Assembly: GCA_030762175.1 (NCBI GenBank)
Contig: CM060843.1
Span: forward strand, 32,274,001-32,338,000
Length of the DNA: 64,000 nucleotides
Reading direction: 5' to 3'
Source of the DNA: Metallyticus violacea
Taxonomy: Eukaryota; Arthropoda; Insecta; Mantodea; Metallyticidae
A model generated the notes under the pieces. The model did not search any database. It saw only the letters and a program-made list of their open reading frames with translations, and was not told where the DNA came from. Of this stretch, positions 22,661-35,376 are shown one piece after another. Numbering within the stretch: the first letter of the stretch is position 1; each line of letters opens with the position of its first letter. Both the position numbers and the translations under genes were made by a program.

Positions 22661-24799
22661 CACAAAATGAACCAAGACTCGCGAATAGAAAGATTTATTT
22701 CGATGGTTGGAATCTTCATTAGAATCTTTTTTTTTTCGTTCTTATTTGAGATAACTGGGTCTCTTTCATTTTTCTAGTTTGATAGTCTTAGAAAAGCATA
22801 TTATGCGGAAAGAATCTCGAAAAAAAAAAAAAATTATTTTCGAAGGTTGGAAACTACAAAAGAATCGCGTTTTTTTTTTTTGCGTTTCAAATGGAGATAA
22901 CTATTTCTCCTTCATTATTCTAGTTTGATAGCTTTAGAAAAGCACAAAATGAACAAACATTCGCGAATAGAGAGGATTTATTACGATGTTTGGAAACTTC
23001 ATTAGAATCACTTTTTTTTTCGTTCTTATTTGAGATATCTGAGTCTCTTACATTTTTCTACTTTGATAGCCTTAGAAAATCATAGTAATCGGAAAAAATC
23101 TCGAAAAGAAAAAATTCATTTTCGAAGGTTGGAAACTTGAGAAAAATCGCGTTTTTTTTGGGGGGTTTCAAATGGAGATAACTATTTCTCCTTGATTCTA
23201 GTTTGATAGCCTTAGAAAACCAAAAATGAAGAAAGATTTGCAAAAAGAAAAGATTCATTTCGATGGTTGGAAACTTCATTAGAATCACTTTTTTCCGTTA
23301 TTTGAAATAACTGGTTATCTTTCATTTTTCTAGTTTGATAGCCTTAGAAAAGCATATAATGCGGAAAGTATCTCGAAAAGAAAAAAATTATATTTGAAGG
23401 TTGGAAACGTCAAAAGAAATGCTTTTTTTCCGTTTCAAATGAAGATAAGTATTTCTCATTCATTATTCTAGTTTGATAGCCTTAGAAAATCATATTATGC
23501 GGAAAAAACTCCAAAAAAAAAGATGTGTTTTCGAAGGTTGGAAACTTCACAAGAATCGCCCTTTTTTTTTTTTTTTTTTTTTTTGGGTTTCAAATGGAGA
23601 TAACTATTTTTCCCACATTATTCCAGTTTGATAGCCTTATAGAAGTATAAAATGAAGAAATATTCGCGAATAGAAAAGATTTATTTCGATGGTGGGAAAC
23701 TTCATTAGTATCACTTATTTTCCGTTCTTATTTGTGATAACTGGTTCTCTTTCATTTTTCTAGTTTGATAACATTAGAAGAGCATATTATGCGGAAAAAA
23801 ATCTCGAAAAGAAAGGTTTATTTCGATGGTTGGAAACTTCATTAGAATCGCTTTTTTTCCGTTCTTATTTGAGAGAACTGTTTGTCTTTAATTTTTCTAG
23901 TTTGATAGCCTTAGAAAAGCATATTATACGCAAAGAATCTCGAAAAGAAAAAAATTTTTTGAAGGTTGGCAACTTCAAAGGAATCGCGTTTTTTTTTTGC
24001 GTTTGAAATGGAGATAACTATTCCTCCTTCATTATTCTAGTTTGATAGCCTTAGAAAACCATAAAATGAAGAAAGATTCGCGAAAAGAAAAGATTTAATT
24101 CAATGGTTGGAAATTTCATTAGAATCACTTTTAATCCATTCTTATTTGAGATAACTGGTTTTCTTCCATTTTTCCAGTTTGATAGCCTTAGAAAGGCATA
24201 TTATGCGGAAAGAATCTCGAAAAGAAAAAATTTATTTCGAAGGTTGGAAAATTCAAAAATCGCGGTTTTTTGCGTCAAATGGAGATAACTATTTCTCCTT
24301 CATTATTCTAGTTTGATAGCCTTAGAAAAGCATAAAATGAAGGAAGGTTTGCCAAAGGAAAAGATTTATTTCGATGGTTGGAAACTAAATTAGATTCACT
24401 TTTTTTCCGTTCTTATTGGAGATAACTGGTTCTCTTTCATTTTTCTAGTTTGATAGCGTTAGAAAAGCATATTATGCGGAAAGAATCCCGAAAAGAATAA
24501 ATTTATTTTCGAAGGTTGAAAAATCAAAAGAATCGCGTTTTTTTTTTTTTTTTTTTCGTTTCAAATGCAGATAACTATTTCTGCTTCATTATTCTAGTTT
24601 GATAGCCTTAGAAAAGCATAAAATAAAGAAAGATTCGCGAAAAGAAATAATTTATTTTGATGGTTGGAAACCTCATTAGAATCACTTTTTATCCGTTCTA
24701 ATTTCAGATAACTGCTTCTCTTTCATTTTTCTCGTTTGATAGCCTAAGAAAAGCATATTATGCGGAAATAATCTCGAAAAGAAGAAATTTATATTCGAA

Positions 24800-27700
24800 G
24801 GTTGGAAACCAAAAGAATCTGGATTTTTTGCGTTTCAAATGGAGATAACTATTTCTCCTTCATTATTCTAGTTTGATAGCCTTAGAAATGCATAAAATGA
24901 AGAAAGATTCGCGAAAAAAAATGATTTATTACGATGGTTGGAAATTTCATTAGAATATCTTTTTTTCCGTTCTTATTTGAGATAACTCCTTCTCTTTCGT
25001 TTTTCCAGTTTGATAGCCTTAGAAAAGCATATTATGCGGAAACTCGAAAAGAAAAAATTTATTTTGGAAGGTTGGAAACTTGAAAAGAATCGCGTTTTTT
25101 TGCATTTCAAATGGATATAACTATTTCTCCTTCAATATTCTAGTTTGATTGCCTTAGAAAACCATAAAATGAAGAAAGATTCGCGAAAAGAAAGATTTAT
25201 TTCCATGGTTGGAAACTTCATTAGAATCACTGTTTTTACCTTCTTATATAGGATATTTGGTTTTCTTTCATTTTACTAGTTTGATAGCCTTAGAAAACCA
25301 TATTATGCGGAAAGAATCTCAAAAAGAAAAAATTTATTTTCGAAGGTTGTAAACTTCATAAGAATGGCCCTTTTTTTTTTTTGCTATTAAAATAGATATA
25401 ATTATTTCTCTTTCAAAATTCTAGTTTGATAGCCTTAAAAAGCATAAAATGAAGAAGGATTCGCGAAAACAAAAGAGATATTTCAATGGTTGGAAACCTC
25501 ATTAGAGTCACCTTTTTTCTGTTCTTATTTGAGATAAATGGTTCTCTTTCATTTTTCTAGTTTGATAGCCTTAGAAAAGCACATATTATGCGGAAAAACC
25601 TCGAAAAGAAAAGATTTATTTTCGAACGTTGTAGACTTCAAAAGAAACGGGTTTTTTCAAATGTAGATAACTCTTTCTCCTTCATTATTCTAGTTTGATA
25701 GCCTTAGAAAAGCACAAAATGAACAAAGATTCGCGAATAGAAAAGATTTATTTCGATGGTTGAAAACTTCATTAGAATCTTTTTTTTATTTTCGTTCTTA
25801 TTTGAGATAACTCGGATTCTTACATTTTTCTACTTTGATAGCCTTAGAAAAGCATATTATACGGAAATAATGTCGAAAAAAAAAGTTTATATTCGAAGTT
25901 TGGAAACTTCATAAGAATCGCGTTTTTTTTTTTTTTTTTTTTTTTTTGCCTTTTGAATGGAGATAACTATTTCTGCTTCATTATTCTCGTTTGATAGCCT
26001 CAAAAAAGCACATTATGCGGAAAATATCTCGAAAATAAAGCTTTATTTTCAAAGGTTTGAAACTTCATAAGAATCATCCTTTTTTGCGTTTCAAATGGAG
26101 ATAACTATTTCTGCTTCATTATTCTAGTTTGATAGCCTAAAAAAGCATATAATGCGGAAAGAATCGCGAAAAGAAAGGTTTATTTCGATGGTTGGAAACT
26201 TCATTAGAATCACTGTTTTTACCTTCTTATTTAGGATATCTGGTTCTCTTTCATTTTTCTAGTTTGATAGCCTTAGAAAAGCATATTATGCGGAAAGAAT
26301 CTCGAAAAGAAAAAATTTATTTTCCAAGGTTGGAAACTTCATAAGAATGGCCCTTTGTTTGCTATTTAAATAGATATAACTATTTCTCTTTCAAAATTCT
26401 AGTTTGATAGCCTTAGAAAAGCATAAAATGAAGAAAGGTTCGCGAAAACCAAAGAGATATTTCAATGGTAGGAAACCTCATTAGAATCACCTTTTTTCTG
26501 TTCTTATTTGAGATAACTGGTTCTCTTTCATTTTTCTAGTTTGATAGCCTTAGAAAAGCATATATTATGCGGAAAAAACTCGAAAAGAAGAGATATATTT
26601 TCGAACGTTGTAGACTTCAAAAGAAACGGGTTTTTTTTCAAATGGAGATAACCCTTTTCCCCTCATTATTCTAGTTTGATAGCCTTAGAAAAGCATATTA
26701 TGCGGAAAAAATTTCGAAAAAAAAAGATGTGTTTTCGAAGGTTGGAAACTTCAAAAGAATCGCGTTTTTTTGCGTTTCAAATGGAGATAACTATTTCTCC
26801 TTTATTATTCTAGTTTGATACCCTTAGAAAAGCACAAAATGAACCAAGATTTGCGAATAGAAAAGACTTATTTCGATGGTTGGAACCTTCATTAGAATCT
26901 TATTTTTTCGTTCTTATTTGAGATAACTGGGTCTCTTTCATTTTTCTAGTTTGATAGCCTTAGAAAAGCATATTATGGGAAAAGAATCTCGAAAAAAAAA
27001 AATTATTTTCGAAGATTGGAAACTTCAAAAGAATCGCGTTTTTTTTGCGTTTCAAATGGAGATAACTATTTCTCCTTCATTATTCTAGTTTGATAGCTTT
27101 AGAAAAGCACAAAATGAACAAAGATTCGCGAATAGAAAGGATTTATTACGATGGTTGGAAACTTCATTAGAATCACTTTTTTTTTCGTTCTTATTTGAGA
27201 TATCTGGGTCTCTTACATTTATCTACTTTGATAGCCTTAGAAAAGCATAAAATGAAGGAAGGTTCGCGAAAAGAAAAGATTTATTTCGATGGTTGGAAAC
27301 TAAATTAGATTCACTTTTTTTCCGTTCTTATTGGAGATAACTGCTTCTCTTTCATTTTTCTAGTTTGATACGCTTAGAAAAGGATATTATGCGGAAAGAA
27401 TCCCGAAAAGAATAAATTTATTTTCGAAGGTTGGAAAATTCAAAAGAATCGCGTTTTTTTTTTTCGTTTCAATTGGAGATAACTATTTCTCCTTCATTAT
27501 TCTAGTTTGATAGCCTTAGGAAAGCATAAAATGAAGAAAGATTCGCGAATAGAAAGGTTTATTTCGATGGTTGGAAACTTCATTAGAATCATTTTTTTCT
27601 GTTCTTATTGAAGATAACTGGTTCTCTTTCATTTATCTAGTTTGATAGGCTTAGAAAATTATATTATGCGGAAAGAATCTCGACAAGAAAACATTTATTT

Positions 27701-30700
27701 TCGAAGGTTGGAAACTTGAAAAGAATCGCGTTTTTTTTATTTTTAATTTGTTTTTCTTTGCGTTTCAAATGGAGATAACATTTTCTCCTTCATTATTGTA
27801 GTTTGATAGCCTTAGAAAAGCACAAAATAAAGAACGATTCGCGAATAGAAAGGATTTATTTCGATGGTTGGAAACCTCATTAGAATGACCTTTTTCCGTT
27901 CTTATTTGAAATAACTGATTGTCTTTCATTATTCTTGTTTGATAGCTGTAGAAAAGCATATAATGCGGAAAGAATCGCGAAAGGAAAGGTTTATTTCCAT
28001 GGTTGGAAACTTCATTAGAATCACTTTTTTTACCTTCTTATTTAGGATATCTGGTTCTCTTTCATTTTTCTAGTTTGATAGCCTTAGAAAAGCATATTAT
28101 GCGGAAAGAATCTCGAAAAGAAAAAATTTATTTTCGAAGGTTGGAAACTTCATAAGAATGGCCCTTTTCTTGCTATTCAAATAGATATAACTATTTCTCT
28201 TTCAAAATTCTAGTTTGATAGCCTTAGAAAAGCATAAAATGAACAAAGGTTCGCGAAATCAAAAGAGATATTTCAATGGTAGGAAACCTCATTAGAATCA
28301 CCTTTTTTCTGTTCTTATTTGAGATAACTGGTTCTCTTTCATTTTTCTAGTTTGATAGCCTTAGAAAAGCATATATTATGCGGAAAAAACTCGAAAAGAA
28401 AAGATTTATTTTCGAACGTTGTAGACTTCAAAAGGAACGGGTTTTTTTCAAATGGAGATAACCATTTTTCCTTCATTTATCTAGTTTGATAGCCTTAGAA
28501 AAGCATATTATGCGGAAAAATTCTCGAAAAAAAAAGATGTGTTTTCGAAGGTTGAAAACTTCAGGGGAATCGCGTTTTTTTGCGTTTCAAATGGAGATAA
28601 CTATTTTTCCTTCATTATTCTAGTTTGATACCCTTAGAACAACACAAAATGAACCAAGATTCGCGAATAGGAAAGATTTATTTCGGTGGTTGGAACCTTC
28701 ATTAGATTCTTTTTTTTTCGTTCTTATTTGAGATAACTTGGTCTCTTTCATTTTTCTAGTTTGATAGCCTTAGAAAAGCATATTATGCGGAAAGAATCTC
28801 GAAAAAAAAAATTATTTTCGAAGGTTGGAAACGTCAAAACAATCGGGTTTTTTTGGTCTTTCAAATGGAGATAACTATTTCTCCTTCATTATTCTAGTTT
28901 GATAGCATTAGAAAAGCACAAAATGAACAAAGATTCGCGAATAGAAAAGATTTATTTCGATGGTTGGAAAGTTCATTACAATGACCTTTTTCCGTTCTTA
29001 TTTGAAATAACTGATTGTCTTTCATTATTCTTGTTTGATAGCTGTAGAAAAGCATAAAATGAAGAAAGATTCGCGAAAAGAAAATATTTATTTTGATGGT
29101 TGCAAGCTTCATTAGTATCAATTTTTTCCGTTCTTATTTGAAATAACTGGTTCTTTTTCATTTTTTTAGTTTGATAGCCTTAGAAAACCATATTATGCGG
29201 AGAGAATCTCCAAAAGAAAAAAATTATTTTCGAAGGTTGGAAACTTCATAAGAATGGCCCTTTTTTTGCTATTCAAATAGATATAATTATTTCTCTTTGA
29301 AAATTCTAGTTTGATAGCCTTAAAAAGCATAAAATGAAGAAAGATTCGCGAAAACAAAAGAGATACTTCAATGGTTGGAAACCTCATTAGAATAACCTTT
29401 TTTCTCTTCTTATTTGAGATAACTGGTTCTCTTTCATTTTTCTAGTTTGATAGCCTTAGAAAAGCACATATTATGCGGAAAAAACTCGAAAAGAAAAGGT
29501 TTATTTTCGAACGTTGTAGACTTCAAAAGAAACGGGTTTTTTTCAAATGGAGATAACTATTTTTCCTTCATTATTCTAGTTTGGTAGCCTTAGAAAAGCA
29601 TACTATGCGGAAAAAATCTCGAAAAAAGATGTGTTTTCGAATGTTGGAAACTTCAGAAGAATCGCGTTTTTTTGCGTTTCAAATGGATATAACTATTTAT
29701 CTTTCATTATTCTAGTTTGATACCCTTAGAAAAGCACAAAATGAATCAAGATTCGCGAATAGAAAAGATTTATATCGATGGTTGGAAAGTTCATTAGAAT
29801 GTTTTTTTTTTCGTTCTTATTTGAGATAACTGGGTCTCTTACATTTTTCTACTTTGATAGCCTTAGAAAAGCATATTAATCGGAAAGAATCTCGAAAAGA
29901 AAAAATTTATTTTCGAAGGTTGGAAACTTTAAAAGAATCGCGTTTTTTTGCGATTCAAATGGAGATAACTATTTCTCCTTCATTATTCTAGTTTGATTGC
30001 CTTAGAAAAGCATAAAATGAAGAATGATTCGCGAAAAGAAAAGATTTATTTCGATGGTTGGAAACTTCAATAGAATCATTTTTTTTTTCGTTCTTATTGG
30101 AGATAACTGGTTCTCTTTCATTTTTCTAGTTTGATAGCCTTAGAATAGCATACTATGCGGAAAGAATCTGGAAAAGAAAAAAATTATTTTCGAAGGTTGG
30201 AAACTTGAAAAGAATCGGTCTTTTATTTTTCTTTTTTTTTTTGCGTTTCAAAATGAGATAGCTATTTCTCCTTCATTATTGTAGTTTGATAGCCTTAGAA
30301 AAGCATAAAATGAAGAAAGATCCGCGAAAAGAAAAGATATATTATGATGGTTGGAAACTTCATTAGAATCACTTTTTATCCGGTCTTATTTCAGATAACT
30401 GCTTCTCTTTCATTTTTCTCGTTTGATAGCCTAAGAAAAGCATATTATGCGGAAATAATCTCGAAAAGAAGAAATTTATTTTCGAAGGTTGGAAAACAAA
30501 AGAATCTGGATTTTTTGCGTTTCAAATGGAGATAACTATTTCTCCTTCATTAATGTAGTTTGATAGTCTTAGAAAAATATAAAATGAAAAAAGATTCGCG
30601 AAAAGCAAAGTTTTATTTCGATGGTTGGACACCTCATTAGAATCACATTTTTTCTGTTCTTATTTGAGATAACTGGTGGTCTTTCATTTTCTAGTATGAT

Positions 30701-33285
30701 GGCATTAGAAAATCATAAAATGAGGCTAGATTCGCGAAAAGAAAAGATTTATTTCCATGGTTGTAAATTTCATTAGAATCACTTTTTTTCCGTTCTTATT
30801 TGAGATAACTGGTTGTCTTTAATTTTTATAGTTTGGGAGCTTTAGAAAAGTATATTATGGGGAAAATATCTGGAAATGAAAAGATTTATTTTCCAAGGTC
30901 GGAAACTTCATAAGAATCGCATTTTTTTTTTTTTTTTTTTTTTTTTTTGCCTTTCAAATTCTTATAACTGTTTCTCTTTCACTATTCTAGTTAGATAGCC
31001 TTAGAAAACCATAAAATGAAGAAAGTCTCGCGAATAGAAAAGATTTTTTTCGATGGTTGGAAACCTCATTAGAATTTTTTTCCCCCATTCTTATTTGAGA
31101 TAACTGGTTCTCTTTCAATTTTCTACTTTGATAGCCTTAGAAAAGCATAAAATGAAGAAAGATTCGCGAAAATATAAGATTTATTTCGCTGGTTGGAAAC
31201 TTCATCAGAATCACTTTTTTTCCGTTCATATTTGAGATAACTGGTTCTCTTTCATTTTTATAGTTTGTTAGCCTTAGAAAAGCATATTATGCGGAAAGAA
31301 TCTCGAAAAGAAAAACTTATTTTCGAAGGTTGGAAACTATAAAACAATCGGGTTTTTTGCGTTTCAAATGGAGATAACTATTTTTCCTTCATTATTCTAG
31401 TTTGATAGCCTTAAAAAAGGATAAAATGAAGAAAGATTTGCGAAAAGAAATGATTTATTTCGATGGGTGGAAACCTTATTAGAATCACTTTTTTCCCCGT
31501 TCTTATTTGAGCTAACTGGTTCTGTTTCATTTTTGTAGTTTGATAGCCTTAGAAATCCATATTATGCAAAAAAAAAAAAAATTGAAAAGAAAAGATTTAT
31601 TTTGAAGGTTGGAAACTTCAAAAGAATCGCTTTTTTTGCGTTTCAAATAGAGATAACAACCTTATCTTCATTGTTTTACTTTGATAGCCTTAGAAAAGCA
31701 TAAAATGTCGAAAGATTCGCGAAAAGAAAAGTTTTATTTCGATGGTTGAAAACCTCATTAGAATCACTTTTTTTCCGTTCTTATTTGAGCTACCTGGTTC
31801 TCTTTCATTTTTGTAGTTTTAATAGCCTTAGAAAAGCATATTATGCGGTAAAAATCTCGAAAAGAAAAAAATTAATTTCGAAGGTTGGAAACTTCAAAAG
31901 AAATGGGGTTGTTTGCGTTTCAAATAGAGATAACTATTTCTGCTTCATTATTCTAGTTCGATATCCTTAAAAAGCATAAAATGAAGAAAGATTCCCGAAA
32001 AGAAAGAATTTATTTCGACGGTTGGAAACCTCATTAGAATTACCTCTTTTTCGTTCTTATTTGAAATAACTGGTTCTCTTTGATTATTCTAGTTTGATAA
32101 CCTTAGAAAAGCATAAAATGAGGAAAGATTCGCGAAAAAAAATTATTTATTTCGATGGTTTGAAACCACATTAGAATCACTTTTTTTCCCGTTTTTATTT
32201 AAGATAACTGGTTCTGTTTCATTTTTCTAGTTTGATAAGCTTAGAATAGCATATATTTTCGAAAGAATCTCGAAAAGAAAAGAGTTTATTTCGAAGGTTG
32301 GAAACTTCAAAAGAATCGGGGTGTTTTACGTATCAAATTTAAATAACTACTTCTCCTTCATTATTCTATTTTGATAGCCTTAGAAAAGCATATAATGTCG
32401 AAAGATTCGCGAAAAGAAAAGTGTTATTTCGATGGTTGGAAACCTCATTAGAATCATTTTTTTTCCGCTCTAATATGATATAACTGGTACTGTTTCATTT
32501 TACTAGTTTGATAGCCTTAGTAAGGCATATTATGAGGAAAGAATCTCGAAAAGAATAAATTTATTTTTGAACGTTGAAACTTCATAAGTATCGCCCTTTT
32601 TTGCGATTCAAATGGAGATAACTATTTCTCCTTCATTATTCTAGTTTGATAGCCTTAGAAATGCATAAAATGAAGAAAGATTTGCGAAAAAAATGATTTA
32701 TTACGATGGTTGGAAACTTCATTAGAATCACTTTTTTTCTGTGGTTAATTGAGATAACTGCTTCTCTTTTATTAATCTAGTTTGATAGCCTTAGAAAAGC
32801 ATATTATGCGGAATCTCGAAAAGAAAAAATTTATTTTGGAAGGTTGGAAACTTGAAAAGAATAGCGTTTTTTTTTTTTTTTTTTTTTTTTTTTTCATTTC
32901 AAATGGATATAACTATTTCTCCTTCATTATTGTAGTTTGAAAGATTTAGAAAACCATAAAATGAAGAAAGATTCGCGAAAAGAAAGGATTTATTTCCATG
33001 GTTGGAAACTTCATTAGATACACTTTTTTTTACAGTCTTATTTAGGATATCTGGTTCCCTTTCATTTTTCTAGTTTGATAGCCTTAGAAAAGCATATTAT
33101 GCGGAAAGAATCTCGAAAAGAAAAAAATTATTTTCGCAGGTTGGAAATTTCATAAGAATGGCCCTTTTTTGCTATTCAAATAGATATAACTATTTCTATT
33201 TCAAAATTCTGGTTTGATAGCATTAGAAAAGCATAAAATGAAGAAAGATTCGCGAAAAAAAAAGAGATATTTCAATGGTTGGAAA
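24800..33285 (+). repeat. Higher-order block beta, copy 1 (~8.5 kb)
   Basis: It matches 35,377-43,583 monomer for monomer. The offset is 10,577 bp at the start. It falls to about 10,306 bp after 25,403-25,675, one dimer that copy 2 lacks, and then stays within a few bases (10,298-10,306) to the end. Differences are rare, for example CAAAACAATCGGG against CAAAAGAATCGGG near 28,850. The block starts with the B monomer carrying AACCAAAAGAATCTGG and ends in the A monomer at about 33,285. The last 2.4 kb (from 30,837) is a diverged alpha unit. Confidence 0.92.
25712..26692 (+). repeat. 9-monomer module, partial copy in beta copy 1
   Basis: It is entered through a fused B monomer: 5' part GAACGTTGTAGAC and GAAACGGG, 3' part TCAAATGTAGATAAC. 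It then follows the module order from A with ACTCGGATTC, through the long-T B and the second B, to B with GAACGTTGTAGAC. The matching segment in beta copy 2 is 36,018-36,997. The fusion removes the first dimer of the module. Confidence 0.75.
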
Positions 33286-33965
33286 CCTCATTAGAATCAC
33301 TTTACTCTGTTCTTATTTGAGATAACTGGTTCTCTTTCATTTTTCTAGTTTGATAGCCATAGAAAAGCACATATAATGTGGAAAAAACTCGAAAAGAAAA
33401 GATTTATTTTCGAATGTTGTAGACTTCAAAAGAAACGGGTTTATTTCAAATGGAGATAACTATTTTTCCTTCATTATTCTAGTTTGATAGCCTTAGAAAA
33501 GCATATTATGCGGAAAAAATCTCGAAAAAAAAAAAAATATGTGTGTTCGGAGGTTGGAAACTTCAAAAGAATCGCGTTTTTTTTTGTTTTTTTTTTTTGG
33601 CGTGTCAAATGGAGATAACTATTTCTGCTTCATTAGTTTAGTTTAATAGCCTTCGAAAAGCATAAAATGAAGAAAGATTCGCGAGAAGAAAAGATTTATT
33701 TCCATGGTTGGAAACTTCATTAGAATCACTTTTTTTCCGTTCTTATTGGAGATAACTGGTTCTCTTTCATTTTTCTAGTTTGATAGCCTTAGAAAAGCAT
33801 ATATTATGCAGAAAAAACTCGAAAAGAAAAGATTTATTTTCGAACGTTGTAGACTTCAAAAGAAACGGGTTTTTTTCAAATGGAAATAACCATTTTTCCT
33901 CCATTATTCTAGTTTGATAGCCTTAGAAAAGCATATTATGCGGAAAGGATCTCGAAAAGATAAAA
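30837..33965 (+). repeat. Diverged interspersed copy of the alpha unit
   Basis: It has the same ordered monomers as about 11,170-13,885: TCTGGAAATG with a long T-run, GTCTCGCGAATAG, GAAAATATAAG, B with an A14 run (31,568-31,581), TTGAGCTACCTGG, GCATATATTTTCG, GCACATATAATGTGG, GCGGAAAGGATCTCG. It differs from the alpha copies at many more sites than they differ from each other. It keeps the 105 bp (32,419-32,523) deleted in both alpha copies, so it branched off before that deletion. Confidence 0.85.
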
Positions 33966-35376
33966 TTTATTTTCGAAGGTTGGAAAATTCAAAAGAATCG
34001 GGTTTTTGGGTTTCAAATGTAGATAACTCTTTCTCCTTCATTATTCTAGTTTGATAGCCTTAGAAAAGCACAAAATGAACAAAGATTCGCGAATAGAAAA
34101 GATTTATTTCGATGGTTGAAAACTTCATTAGAATCTTTTTTTTTTTTTCGTTCTTATTTGAGATAACTCGGATTCTTACATTTTTCTACTTTGATAGCCT
34201 TAGAAAAGCATATTATACGGAAATAATGTCGAAAAGAAAAATTTATTTTCGAAGTTTGGAAACTTCATAAGAATCACGTTTTTTTTTTTTTTTTTTTTTT
34301 TTTGCGTTTTAAATGGAGATAACTATTTCTGCTTCATTATTCTCGTTTGATAGCCTCAAAAAAGCACATTATGCGGAAAAATCTCGAAAAGAAAGGTTTA
34401 TTTCGATGGTTGGAAACTTCATTAGAATCACTTTTTTTACGTTCTTATTTAGGATATCTGGTTCTCTTTCATTTTTCTAGTTTGATAGCCTTAGAAAAGC
34501 ATATTATGCGGAAAGAATCTCGAAAAGAAAAAATTTATTTTCGAAAGTTGGAAACTTCATAAGAATGGCCCTTTTTTGCTATTCAAATAGATATAACTAT
34601 TTCTCTTTCAAAATTCTAGTTTGATAGCCTTAGAAAAGCATAAGGTGAAGAAAGGTTCGCGAAAATAAAAGAGATATTTCAATGGTAGGAAACCTCATTA
34701 GAATCACCTTTTTTCTGTTCTTATTTGAGATAACTGGTTCTCTTTCATTTTTCTAGTTTGATAGCCTTAGAAAAGCATATATTATGCGGAAAAAAGTCGA
34801 AAAGAAAAGATTTATTTTCGAAGGTTGGAAACTACAAAAGAATCGCGTTTTTTTGCGTTTCAAATGGAGATAACTATTTCTCCTTCATTATTCTAGTTTG
34901 ATAGCTTTAGAAAAGCACAAAATGAACAAACATTCGCGAATAGAGAGGATTTATTACGATGGTTGGAAACTTCATTAGAATCACTTTTTTTTTTTCGTTC
35001 TTATTTGAGATATCTGGGTCTCTTACATTTTTCTACTTTGATAGCCTTAGAAAATCATAGTAATCGGAAAAAATCTCGAAAAGAAAAATTCATTTTCGAA
35101 GGTTGGAAACTTGAAAAAAATCGCGTTTTTTTTTTTTGCGTTTCAAATGGAGATAACTATTTCTCTTTCATTATTCTAGTTTGATAGCCTTAGAAAACCA
35201 AAAATGAAGAAAGATTTGCAAAAAGAAAAGATTCATTTAGATGGTTGGAAACTTCATTAGAATCACTTTTTTCCGTTATTTGAGATAACTGGTTATCTTT
35301 CATTTTTCCAGTTTGATAGCCTTAGAAAAGCATATAATGCGAAAAGAATCTCGAAAAGAAAAAAATTATATTTGAA
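33285..35376 (+). repeat. Satellite segment between the beta copies
   Basis: About 15 monomers that follow beta copy 1 but do not follow copy 2. It contains the tail of the diverged alpha unit and an incomplete 9-monomer module (about 33,945-34,830). In that module the second B is fused to the following A: CACATTATGCGGAAAAATCTCG runs into GGTTTATTTCGATGG, which restores A/B alternation. Then follow monomers with AAAATCATAGTAATCGG and TTCCGTTATTTGAG. No gene is seen. Confidence 0.75.

Larger units (their letters stand above)
14130..24800 (+). repeat. Mosaic interior zone of the satellite array
   Basis: About 78 monomers, mostly in A/B order but assembled from multi-monomer blocks that recur elsewhere in shuffled order. 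It holds one full 9-monomer module (14,275-15,540), a rearranged one (18,744-19,867), a seven-monomer one (21,680-22,660), and the 1.2-kb block 20,375-21,575 that recurs at 58,312-59,525 and in part at about 23,070-23,820. No single period describes the zone. No gene is seen. Confidence 0.8.
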